This document shows, one piece after another, positions 9,107-17,081 of a DNA stretch of 64,000 nucleotides. The DNA is from Bacteriovoracaceae bacterium (GTDB lineage Bacteria; Bdellovibrionota; Bacteriovoracia; Bacteriovoracales; Bacteriovoracaceae), in NCBI GenBank assembly GCA_020630335.1, contig JAHDBN010000003.1, positions 103,750-167,749 of the forward strand. Direction: 5' to 3'. Position numbers and translations under genes: made by a program. A model generated the notes under the pieces. The model was not told the origin of the DNA, did no database searches, and worked only from the letters and a program-made list of their open reading frames with translations. Every line of letters begins with the position of its first letter. The first letter of the stretch is position 1.

Positions 9107-10491
9107 TGAGAACTTTAATTAAAGATCTTTTCTTGGATTCAAAAAAGTTTTTAAATAAAGAAGTTGAAATTAAGGGCTGGGTTAAATCTTTAAGAAAATC
9201 TAAAGCGTTTAGTTTCGTAGTTATAAACGATGGATCTTGTTTCCAAGACCTTCAAATTATTGTTGATCAAGATGCTCCTAATTATGAAGAAGTCTCTAGC
9301 TCTTTAACAGGAACATGCATGGCAATTAAAGGGATAATTGTTGAATCGGGTGGGCGACAGCCAATTGAGATGCAAGGAAAGGTTCCTTCTATAATAGGAA
9401 AAGTTTCAGAAGATTATCCTCTTCAAAAAAAGAAGACATCTTTAGAGTTTCTAAGAGAAGTTGCTCATGTAAGAGCGAGAACTAATACTTTATCCGCTGT
9501 ATTTAGAGTAAGACATCACCTTGCTCAAGCGACGCATAAGTTTTTTTCTGATCTAGGATATTATTATATTCATACACCTCTCATTACTGCTTCTGATGCT
9601 GAGGGGGCGGGAGAGTTATTTAGAGTGAGTACTTTGGATATAAAAAACCCACCAAAGACTGATAAGGGTGACATTGATTTTTCAAAAGATTATTTTGAAA
9701 GTGAAACCTTCTTAACATGCACGGGGCAATTACAAGCGGAGAGTTTAGCTCTTTCAATGGGAGGGGTATATACTTTTGGCCCAACCTTTAGATCTGAAAA
9801 CTCTCATACATCCAGACATCTTTCAGAATTTTGGATGGTTGAACCAGAAGTTGCTTTTGCTGATCTTGATGATGTTGCTGATCTTGGAGCGAAGTATATT
9901 CAATATTTAATTCAGTATGCTTTTGAACATTGCCCAGATGAGTTAGCTTTTTTTGAAAAACAATATCAAAAAGATCTTCAAGAAACTCTAAAACACGTTG
10001 CTGAAACAGATTTTAAAAAAATCACTTATACCGAAGCTGTCGAGATTTTAATAAAGTCAGATAAGAAGTTTGATTTTAAAGTAGAGTGGGGTAGTGATCT
10101 TCAGACTGAACATGAGAGATTTTTAACAGAAGAGCATTTTAAAGCTCCAGTGATTGTGACGGATTACCCAAAAGATATAAAAGCTTTTTATATGAAGCTT
10201 AATGAAGATGGAAAAACTGTTAGAGCGATGGATATTCTTGTTCCGGGTGTAGGTGAAATCATCGGTGGTTCTCAAAGAGAAGATGACTATGAAGGCCTTC
10301 GCAACAGAATAAAAGAATGTGGCCTCGATGAAAAAGATTATTCTTGGTATCTTGATCTAAGAAAATTTGGAGGAGCTCCGCACGCTGGTTTTGGGTTAGG
10401 ATTTGAGAGAGCGATTATGTATATCACCGGAATGAGTAATATTAGAGATGTGATTGCTTTTCCTCGTTTTCCTGGGAATGCTTCTTTTTAG
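9106..10491 (+). CDS. asnS: asparaginyl-tRNA synthetase
   Basis: Class II aminoacyl-tRNA synthetase charging tRNA-Asn, 461 aa. An N-terminal OB-fold anticodon-binding domain (about 15-110) is followed by the class II core. Motif 2 is visible as TFRSENSHTSRHLSEFWMVE and motif 3 as GFGLGFERAIMY near the C-terminus. The insertion pattern and the FPRFPGN ending are those of AsnRS and not AspRS. The start is coupled to the PfkB gene. The last 166 bp (from about 10326) have a degenerate second copy at 11798-11880, described separately. Confidence 0.95.
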   Translation: MRTLIKDLFLDSKKFLNKEVEIKGWVKSLRKSKAFSFVVINDGSCFQDLQIIVDQDAPNYEEVSSSLTGTCMAIKGIIVESGGRQPIEMQGKVPSIIGKVSEDYPLQKKKTSLEFLREVAHVRARTNTLSAVFRVRHHLAQATHKFFSDLGYYYIHTPLITASDAEGAGELFRVSTLDIKNPPKTDKGDIDFSKDYFESETFLTCTGQLQAESLALSMGGVYTFGPTFRSENSHTSRHLSEFWMVEPEVAFADLDDVADLGAKYIQYLIQYAFEHCPDELAFFEKQYQKDLQETLKHVAETDFKKITYTEAVEILIKSDKKFDFKVEWGSDLQTEHERFLTEEHFKAPVIVTDYPKDIKAFYMKLNEDGKTVRAMDILVPGVGEIIGGSQREDDYEGLRNRIKECGLDEKDYSWYLDLRKFGGAPHAGFGLGFERAIMYITGMSNIRDVIAFPRFPGNASF

Positions 10492-10502
10492 CAAGAGATT
10501 TT

Positions 10503-10796
10503 ATGGTTATTGATATTATCAAGTACAAATTAGCGGATGGGATTACAGAAGAATTCTTAAGAGAATCAGCTGAAGATATTTTGTCATTATGGATGAGTAA
10601 GCAAGAAGGTTTCGTGAAATGGCAGATTAATAAAACAGATAAAGGCTACGTGGACTTTGTCTTTTGGGAAACAAAAGAAGCTTTAGACTCAGCAACAGTA
10701 AAAATGAAAGATATTCCTGCAGATCATAATTGGCTTAAATGTTATGATATGACCTCTGTTAGTGCCGAAAAAGCATCTAATCTCTTTACTTTTTAA
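10503..10796 (+). CDS. small ABM-like (dimeric alpha/beta barrel) protein
   Basis: A 97-aa soluble protein. Its strand-helix pattern (VIDIIKYKLADGI, then a helix, then GFVKWQINKTDKGYVDFVFWE, then a second helix) suggests the antibiotic-biosynthesis-monooxygenase/dimeric alpha-beta-barrel fold. No cofactor-binding residues can be assigned, so function is unknown. It starts 11 nt after asnS and probably belongs to the same transcript. It lies just inside the segment bounded by the asnS 3' end and its broken copy. Confidence 0.65.
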   Translation: MVIDIIKYKLADGITEEFLRESAEDILSLWMSKQEGFVKWQINKTDKGYVDFVFWETKEALDSATVKMKDIPADHNWLKCYDMTSVSAEKASNLFTF

Positions 10797-10860
10797 TTAG
10801 TATCTCTGACTAAAATGCTTCTTTCTATGCAGAAAGTAAGCTTCTTCATAACATTGATAA

Positions 10861-11679
10861 GTGGCTTTAAAAAAAATAACGATGTTTCAGAATACTTTGC
10901 TATATATCTGCTTAGTTTTTTCGCTCTCTACTTATTCTCAGTTAAGTCCATATTTCTCTCCTCATGATTTAAGACATTCTAATAAACAACTTGGTAAGCA
11001 AAAAAAGAATAAACTCTATTTTTCCGACAATGGACTCCCTAATATCATTCTGTTGGGATATTGGTATCCGACTAATATGATGATTCGAGATTTTAATGCG
11101 AATCCTAAGCTCAACCCGAAGTGGATAGGTGAGAACTGGGAAGGCAGAGGATATAATATTTACTCTTTCTCTCCTGACTTTCCTTATAAAACATTGAAAG
11201 GAGTAGGAGATTTTACAGTAGATTATCAAAGTAGTTTTAGTGATTTTTGGAGAATCATGCCTAAATATACACCTGTTGCGATTTTATCTTTTGGACGAGC
11301 AAAAGAAAATAATGACTGGGAGATAGAGAGTATTGTCTATAATAACTTTAATCAATGGCGAGGGGATTTTAAGTTCCCTTATAAACCTAAAAGAAAAACG
11401 GTAAGATATAAAAAATTTCAAAGAATCCAGACAGCGTTCCCTAAAAAAAGAATAAAAGAACAGCTCGTACGAAAACTGCCTGAACTGAATGTTTTCATTG
11501 ATGAACAGGGATCAGGAGATTTTTTATGTGAATATATGGCCTATCAAATTTATTGGTATCAGAGTTTTTATCCGAATATGAGATATGGCATTCATACTCA
11601 TATTGGAGCAGAGAGTTCTATGAGTACATTAAAAAAAGGTCTTGGGATCACTCTTAGAGAGTTAATCTTATCGTTGTAA
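10861..11679 (+). CDS. secreted protein, possibly pyroglutamyl-peptidase (C15)-like
   Basis: Predicted secreted protein of 272 aa. The GTG start gives a lysine-containing signal peptide ending near STYSQ; an ATG at 10882 is the alternative, and neither has a clear ribosome binding site. The opening ILLGYWYPTN after the signal and the late stretch GSGDFLCEYMAYQIYW followed by GIHTHIG recall the glycine loop and the Cys/His catalytic regions of peptidase family C15, but the match is partial. The last codons (RELILSL) align with the beginning of the adjacent M11 protease remnant, so the natural C-terminus may have been replaced at a recombination junction. Confidence 0.5.
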   Translation: MALKKITMFQNTLLYICLVFSLSTYSQLSPYFSPHDLRHSNKQLGKQKKNKLYFSDNGLPNIILLGYWYPTNMMIRDFNANPKLNPKWIGENWEGRGYNIYSFSPDFPYKTLKGVGDFTVDYQSSFSDFWRIMPKYTPVAILSFGRAKENNDWEIESIVYNNFNQWRGDFKFPYKPKRKTVRYKKFQRIQTAFPKKRIKEQLVRKLPELNVFIDEQGSGDFLCEYMAYQIYWYQSFYPNMRYGIHTHIGAESSMSTLKKGLGITLRELILSL

Positions 11680-11797
11680 AGTGATTGTTAAAATTAAAAA
11701 AATGGAAAATTCTTTTCTCGTTCTTGTCGAAGTAGTCTAGATGTTTGTGAAGGTGCTAAGGTAGATAAAAGAATATTTCCCTTTAGAACCTTACAGA
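11661..11797 (+). pseudogene. C-terminal remnant of an M11 metalloprotease gene
   Basis: This non-coding stretch aligns with the C-terminal coding region of the intact M11 gene immediately downstream. One frame gives VIVKIKKMENS against AIVEIKKIEQAS. After a frameshift, another gives SCRSSLDVCEGAKVD against SCRSSIEICEAAKLD. It stops matching where the sequence switches into the asnS 3' copy at ACGATGAAAAAG. The intact gene has ATGACAAGAT at the equivalent point and asnS has ATGAAAAAGAT, so the switch lies in microhomology. It is a broken paralogue fragment and not an expressed gene. Confidence 0.75.
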
Positions 11798-11880
11798 CGA
11801 TGAAAAAGATTATTCTTGGTATCTTAATTTAAGAAAATTGGATTGAACTTCGCACGTTTTTCTGGGAATGCTAATTTTTA
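11798..11880 (+). pseudogene. degenerate partial copy of the asnS 3' end
   Basis: The first 40 bases nearly repeat asnS from 10326 (GATGAAAAAGATTATTC, then TTGGTATCTT with two changes). After CGCACG the copy jumps to the asnS terminus TTTTCTGGGAATGCT, so about 80 bp of asnS are missing inside it. It lies in the same orientation as asnS, 1.3 kb downstream, with a frameshift and no translation signals. It has no expected function and marks the junction of a duplication. Confidence 0.85.
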
Positions 11881-11976
11881 ATTTAAATTGACCACTTTTT
11901 TTGTCATTTGTTTCTTTCTGAAAAGACGATTTTCTTGTTATTAGGTGGAATGAGTGATGTAGTTTATTCTCAATAG

Positions 11977-13410
11977 ATGGGAATGGGAAAATATATTATT
12001 TTGATGAGCATAGTTGTATCTTGTGCTTTTAATAAAAATGAGAAAGAGCAACTTTTCTCAAAATCAAAAAACATTTATGTTTTAGATAAAAAGAAAGTTG
12101 ATATCCTGGAAGGGAACTTAGTGTTTTTAATGACAGAATTAGAGGATGGTTCTTCTCAGGTCACTGCTCAAATAGTTCTAGAAAATCAAGACAGAGTGAA
12201 TATACCTGAAAAATTCATAGATAGAGATAAACATAAAACAGGTCAGAAGGTAATTGCCTATAGGGAGGGAAATAAGATTGTTAACTGTAACTTTTTATCT
12301 GAAGTAAAAGTTTCTAATCGAAATGATAGTAAGAAGAAGAAATTAAAGTTTTATATCGTTGTATCTAAAGATTTTCCTAGCCAGTTAATTACTGAAAGTA
12401 AGCTAAAAAAGCATTTAGATTACTTCGAAGATGCAATGTTTCGGACATCTAGTAAGCAATACTTGAAAGATCGATATGACATAGAAGTTTTTGATGTTGG
12501 GGATGATGCTAACTTTTATAGCTTTCTTTCGTATTCAAACTATATTAATGAGAGACGAGATAATTCAGAATATGATCATGTTGTTTACTTATCCTATGCT
12601 TTTAGAGGAGGAGGATGGGCCGGAAAAGCAGACTTGGGTGGTAAGCAAGTTTGGATGACTATAGCGCCAAGTGATAAAAATGAGTTTAACCAAGTACTTT
12701 TACACGAGATAGGACATAATCTCGGCTTTTTGCATTCTTCGACCGAAACTCATGAGTATGGAGATAAAACAAGTCTTATGGGAGGTTTGTTCGATAGTTC
12801 TTGTCGAGAATCTACTAAAAAAATGAATTTTTCAGCATATCATTTTTTTAATGAATGGGGAGGAGTATTTAGGCATAAATTTAAAATGTATAGAGATCAT
12901 CGAGCCAAGAGCTTTTCTGAAAAACTTATCCTTGGACACTTTAATAAAAAGAAGTCATTAAATGATTTAAAAAAAGAAAAATGGGGAGCAGTTAAGATTT
13001 ATCGTAATGATCACCCTGAACACGGTGATATTGATATTACTATTTCTCTTTTAGATAATTGTCATCAAATTTCGAATGGAAAAGATGGAGTTTTTATTCA
13101 TGAGAAAAATGTATTATTAAAAGAATTAAAAGAAAAAGAAACTTATAATTATAAAAATTTGTATGAAATCAAATATGTTGATAAACAATCTTTTCGATCA
13201 AGGGCCATTGTAGAGATAAAGAAGATTGAGCAAGCTTCGCCTGTTTCATCAGTCCCATTATCTTGTCGTTCTAGTATTGAGATTTGTGAAGCTGCAAAGT
13301 TAGATGAGGATATGCCTATATATATTTTTCATGGAACATTAAAACAAGAGTATGACAAGATATCGCCTATCACAGAGTGCGAAGAATATCTTCCTGCTTG
13401 TATTCATTGA
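11977..13410 (+). CDS. M11 (gametolysin-like) zinc metalloprotease lipoprotein
   Basis: Exported metalloprotease of 477 aa. A lipoprotein signal ends at IVVSC (Cys16). The zinc site HEIGHNLGFLH supplies His243, Glu244, His247 and His253, and the Met-turn SLMGG follows about 15 residues later (Met268), which fits the metzincin/M11 pattern. About 120 N-terminal residues precede the catalytic domain and may act as a propeptide. The C-terminal 140 residues hold several cysteines. No ribosome binding site is obvious; TATTCT just before the ATG could put the transcript start at the start codon. A fragment of a paralogue lies directly upstream, and an intact paralogue is at 30107. Confidence 0.8.
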   Translation: MGMGKYIILMSIVVSCAFNKNEKEQLFSKSKNIYVLDKKKVDILEGNLVFLMTELEDGSSQVTAQIVLENQDRVNIPEKFIDRDKHKTGQKVIAYREGNKIVNCNFLSEVKVSNRNDSKKKKLKFYIVVSKDFPSQLITESKLKKHLDYFEDAMFRTSSKQYLKDRYDIEVFDVGDDANFYSFLSYSNYINERRDNSEYDHVVYLSYAFRGGGWAGKADLGGKQVWMTIAPSDKNEFNQVLLHEIGHNLGFLHSSTETHEYGDKTSLMGGLFDSSCRESTKKMNFSAYHFFNEWGGVFRHKFKMYRDHRAKSFSEKLILGHFNKKKSLNDLKKEKWGAVKIYRNDHPEHGDIDITISLLDNCHQISNGKDGVFIHEKNVLLKELKEKETYNYKNLYEIKYVDKQSFRSRAIVEIKKIEQASPVSSVPLSCRSSIEICEAAKLDEDMPIYIFHGTLKQEYDKISPITECEEYLPACIH

Positions 13411-13589
13411 TGTTGAAGTTTCTTTAATTTAAAGAAGAAAGAAATTATAGGGTGCAAACGATTTTAAGGGCTAGAATGTTCTTAAATAATAGAAAAAAAT
13501 ACCCACTGCCACATATTGTGTACAAACCCTAATTTAACTATAAAGTTTTCTAGTTTTATTCCGAGAAGTAATAAAACAAGGATAATTTT

Positions 13590-15566
13590 ATGATTAAGAG
13601 TTTATCAGAATTTCGTTTTTTCAAGTCTTTTAGAATTCCTCTCAATTCTAGTGATGATGTACGTTACTCCGTCACTAAGGAAGATCTTTATTCAGATAGA
13701 GGAGAGTTTCTAGATGATGCTCAGATTGTTGATGTAAGCATTACCGGTCTTGGGCTAAAAACAAAGGCAAAGCTTTCTGTGGATGATGAAGTCTCAGTTT
13801 CAATGAGCTACAAGCGATTAAGATTTGATGTGACAGGTAAAGTCGTTAGAGTTTTTTCTGGTCATTTTAATGATCCAACTATGACTTATGGACTTGAGAT
13901 TTCTGAAGAAGAAGACCTTGTTTATATGAAAAGATTTGTAGATCAACTTATTTCCCACTTTAATCAGGAGAGAGTGAAAGATAGCTTAAAGAAGCTTGCT
14001 CTTGCTGAGTTTAATGAGGACATTACTGAGGGCTTTGAAATGCTCTCTTTAATGTTGTCACTTTATAAAGATATTATGAATTTTTCAGGTAAAGAAGGGT
14101 TTATTGATTCTATCTTAGAAGAAAGCTTAAGAATGCTGAATGCTCAAAGAGGTGTTGTTTATTTAATTAATACTGAAACAAATCAGTTAGAAGCAAAACA
14201 CGCTATTGGTGTTGAAAAGAAAAAGTTATCTTTTGATTATAGAAAAGGTGTAGCAGGAGCTGTTTACACTACTACTAGTGGACTTAATGTTGATAAAGGA
14301 CATGAGAAATTAAAATTTTATGAAAAAATAGATAAAAAACTTGGAGTAGAAACAAAGTCTGTTATTTGTAATCCAATTTTTAATAAACAAGATAAACCAA
14401 TAGGTGTTATTGAAATTGTAAACAAGAGAAATGAGCCAAGGTTCACAGAAGAAGATGAAAAAGTGATGAGATTTTTATCTTTGATTTATTCAAGCTTCTT
14501 TGCTCAATATGATCCAGTTTCAGAAAAATCTCTCATTAGACGTTTCAGTGCACCAAACCCAAGAGCTTTAATTTGGATTGGAAGATCAGCACATACGACA
14601 GATTTAAGAAAATGTATTTTAAAGTTAAAAGACTTATCTGATCCCGTTCTCATAATGGGAGAGAGAGGAGTTGGGAAAAAACTTTATGCTAAAATTCTTC
14701 ATAAAGAAGGAAATAGAGGAGCAGATGATTTTGCTGTGATAAATTGTTCAACAATGAATGATAAAGATATAGAAGAAAAGTTTTTCAAAAATGAAACAGG
14801 TTATCTTTACAGTTGTGTTGGAGGAACAGTATGTTTTTCTGATATTGAAAAATTATCAAAAGACATGCAACGAAAAGTATTCAAGGCGTTTAGTGAGAAT
14901 GAAGCAAAAGATAAAGATCATAGTATTAGATTTATCTTTACTTCAAATACCTTACCTCTTGATTTGAAAAGAGAAGGTGTTCTAACAACTGAAATGTTTA
15001 ATATTTTAAATGAAAATATTGTAAATATTCAACCAATTAGAGAAAGAAAAAAAGATGTCAAAGAACTACTAGACTATTACTTAGCTAAGGAATGTCAGGC
15101 TCAAGGGTATTTATTAAAAGTTTTCTCTGATGAAATCAAAGAAAAACTCACAGAATATGAGTGGCCTGGAAATGTTGCTGAATTAACCAATGCAATTGGA
15201 AGACTAGTGAGATTTAATACTAAAAATCATGTTATTACTGAAGTTGATGATAAGATTTTATCAATCCTTCAAAAGCCAATGAATGTGAGAATTTCTTCAG
15301 AAATACCATTTGTGAATGATTCTTCATTGCCTCTTAAAGAAAGAGTTCTTTTAGTCGAAAGAGAGCTTATCCTTGCTGAGATTAAGCAAGTTAAAGGAAA
15401 CAAATCTCAAGCTGCTAAGAATATGGGGATTAGTAGAGAAGCCTTAAGAAAGAAGCTTATTGCTTGTACAAGGGTTCATGAGAAGACTTTAGAGCTTGCT
15501 AAAGAGCGTAAAGTTAAAGGTATTGATGAAGAGACAAAAATCATTAAAATGCCAAAAGCTGTTTAA
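13590..15566 (+). CDS. PilZ-GAF-AAA+ regulator with Fis-type HTH, degenerate sigma-54 activator
   Basis: Regulator of 658 aa. A PilZ-like domain (about 10-120) is followed by a GAF domain (about 165-305), an AAA+ domain of the sigma-54-activator family (about 328-565) and a Fis-type HTH (about 600-640, KGNKSQAAKNMGISREALRK). Walker A is GERGVGKK (357-364). The Walker B region reads GTVCFSDIE where LFLDE is usual, and the GAFTGA loop that contacts sigma-54 is missing. It therefore probably binds DNA but may not activate sigma-54 directly. The PilZ domain suggests c-di-GMP input, though the RxxxR signature is not evident. It is monocistronic, and a CACATATTGTG repeat sits upstream near 13520. 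Confidence 0.8.
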   Translation: MIKSLSEFRFFKSFRIPLNSSDDVRYSVTKEDLYSDRGEFLDDAQIVDVSITGLGLKTKAKLSVDDEVSVSMSYKRLRFDVTGKVVRVFSGHFNDPTMTYGLEISEEEDLVYMKRFVDQLISHFNQERVKDSLKKLALAEFNEDITEGFEMLSLMLSLYKDIMNFSGKEGFIDSILEESLRMLNAQRGVVYLINTETNQLEAKHAIGVEKKKLSFDYRKGVAGAVYTTTSGLNVDKGHEKLKFYEKIDKKLGVETKSVICNPIFNKQDKPIGVIEIVNKRNEPRFTEEDEKVMRFLSLIYSSFFAQYDPVSEKSLIRRFSAPNPRALIWIGRSAHTTDLRKCILKLKDLSDPVLIMGERGVGKKLYAKILHKEGNRGADDFAVINCSTMNDKDIEEKFFKNETGYLYSCVGGTVCFSDIEKLSKDMQRKVFKAFSENEAKDKDHSIRFIFTSNTLPLDLKREGVLTTEMFNILNENIVNIQPIRERKKDVKELLDYYLAKECQAQGYLLKVFSDEIKEKLTEYEWPGNVAELTNAIGRLVRFNTKNHVITEVDDKILSILQKPMNVRISSEIPFVNDSSLPLKERVLLVERELILAEIKQVKGNKSQAAKNMGISREALRKKLIACTRVHEKTLELAKERKVKGIDEETKIIKMPKAV

Positions 15567-15621
15567 ATTTATTTCCAATAAGTAGTATTTAATATTACTA
15601 TCAGTTCTATAGGAGTTATCT

Positions 15622-17001
15622 ATGAAAAGAAAACTATTTGGAACCGATGGTATTCGAGGTAAGGCAAACTTATTCCCAATGACTGGCGAAGTGGCCATGG
15701 CATTAGGCCGGGCTGTTACTCATTACTTTCAAAAATCACAAACGAGAAGATCTAATAGAAAAACTCCTTTAATTATCATTGGTAAAGATACAAGACTTAG
15801 TTGTTATATGTTAGAGCAAGCATTTGCATCTGGAGTGTGTTCTCAGGGAGGAAAAGCGATTCTTACTGGGCCTCTTACAACTCCAGGAGTTGCTTTTGTA
15901 ACGCAATCAATGAGAGCAGATGCTGGGATTATGATTAGTGCGTCTCATAATCCGTATTATGATAATGGAATAAAGATCTTTGATAGCACAGGACATAAAC
16001 TTCCAGATATTGTAGAAGCACAGCTTGAAGAGTTAATTTTGAATCAAGATCTTTTAGATGAAAAATTACATGAAGATTTAGGACGAGCAAAAAGACTTGA
16101 TGAAGTTATGGGCCGTTATATTGTTCAGGCGAAACAAGCCTATAATCTTAATAGCTCGTTAGAGGGAATGAGAATCGTTGTGGATTGCGCTAATGGTGCT
16201 GGCTATAAAGTCGCTCCTATGATTTTTGAAGAACTAGGAGCAGAGGTTATTTCTATTGGAGTAAAGCCTAATGGAACTAATATTAACAAAGGATGTGGCG
16301 CTCTCTTTCCTGATCAATGTGCTAAAGCAGTAATCGATTATAGAGCAGATATGGGTGTTTGTTTAGATGGAGACGGTGATAGATTAATTGTTGTCGATGA
16401 GAAAGGTAAAGTTATCGATGGAGATAGTTTAATAGGGACTTTATCCAACTATCTTTATGAAAGAAATGAATTAGGCGCTGATAAGTTAGTTGTTGGAACA
16501 GTGATGTCTAATGTGGGACTAGAAAAATATTTAGAAAACAAAAAAATTAATTTTCATAGAACGAAAGTTGGAGATAGATATATTGTCGAGAAAATGTTGA
16601 ACTCAACTTGTGTGTTTGGGGGAGAGCCTTCTGGGCATTTAATTTTTAAAAATTACTCAACTACAGGTGATGGAATCTTGGCAGCTTTAAAAGTGATTGA
16701 ATGCGCTCAGTACTTTAATAAACCAATTAGTGAGTTAACTGCAGAAGTTGAATTATATCCACAAATCTTAAAAAATGTCCGAGTAAAAGAAAAAATACCT
16801 TTTGATCAGTTAAAGTCAGTCCAAAAATCAGTAAAAGATGCTGAGAATCTTCTAAAAGGAAATGGGCGAATTCTCTTAAGATATTCAGGAACTGAAGAGC
16901 TTGCTAGAGTCATGGTTGAAGGGCCTAAGGACGAGACGATTTATCATATTTGTGAAAATATCGTGACGGCTTTAGAGAAAGATATTGGAGTTATTCAGTA
17001 A
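15622..17001 (+). CDS. glmM: phosphoglucosamine mutase
   Basis: Converts glucosamine-6-phosphate to glucosamine-1-phosphate for UDP-GlcNAc, and so for peptidoglycan and lipopolysaccharide. At 459 aa it has the usual length. Signatures in order are FGTDGIRGKAN at the N-terminus, the phosphoserine loop SASHNPYYDNGIKIF (about 111-125), the metal loop DGDGDR (about 250), the sugar loop GEPSGH and the phosphate-binding RYSGTEE near the end. The start ATG follows TAGGAG. It lies between the PilZ regulator and nnrE/D with a 77-bp gap that carries a promoter for the next gene. Confidence 0.97.
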   Translation: MKRKLFGTDGIRGKANLFPMTGEVAMALGRAVTHYFQKSQTRRSNRKTPLIIIGKDTRLSCYMLEQAFASGVCSQGGKAILTGPLTTPGVAFVTQSMRADAGIMISASHNPYYDNGIKIFDSTGHKLPDIVEAQLEELILNQDLLDEKLHEDLGRAKRLDEVMGRYIVQAKQAYNLNSSLEGMRIVVDCANGAGYKVAPMIFEELGAEVISIGVKPNGTNINKGCGALFPDQCAKAVIDYRADMGVCLDGDGDRLIVVDEKGKVIDGDSLIGTLSNYLYERNELGADKLVVGTVMSNVGLEKYLENKKINFHRTKVGDRYIVEKMLNSTCVFGGEPSGHLIFKNYSTTGDGILAALKVIECAQYFNKPISELTAEVELYPQILKNVRVKEKIPFDQLKSVQKSVKDAENLLKGNGRILLRYSGTEELARVMVEGPKDETIYHICENIVTALEKDIGVIQ

Positions 17002-17041
17002 GACCAACTCCTTTAATAAGACTTAAAAAACATCTGCCTAA

Positions 17042-17081
17042 TTGAGTAAAATTTTAAGCATGAGTATACTATATACTCATG
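17042..17081 (+). promoter_or_regulatory. promoter for nnr with start codon inside a 10-bp palindrome
   Basis: TTGAGT (17042-17047), a 17-bp spacer and TATACT (17065-17070) make a good sigma-70 promoter whose start point falls at about 17077-17079, the ATG itself. CATGAGTATA-CTA-TATACTCATG (17059-17081) is a perfect inverted repeat that covers the -10 box and the start codon. It could be an operator, and it suggests a leaderless transcript. Confidence 0.5.
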
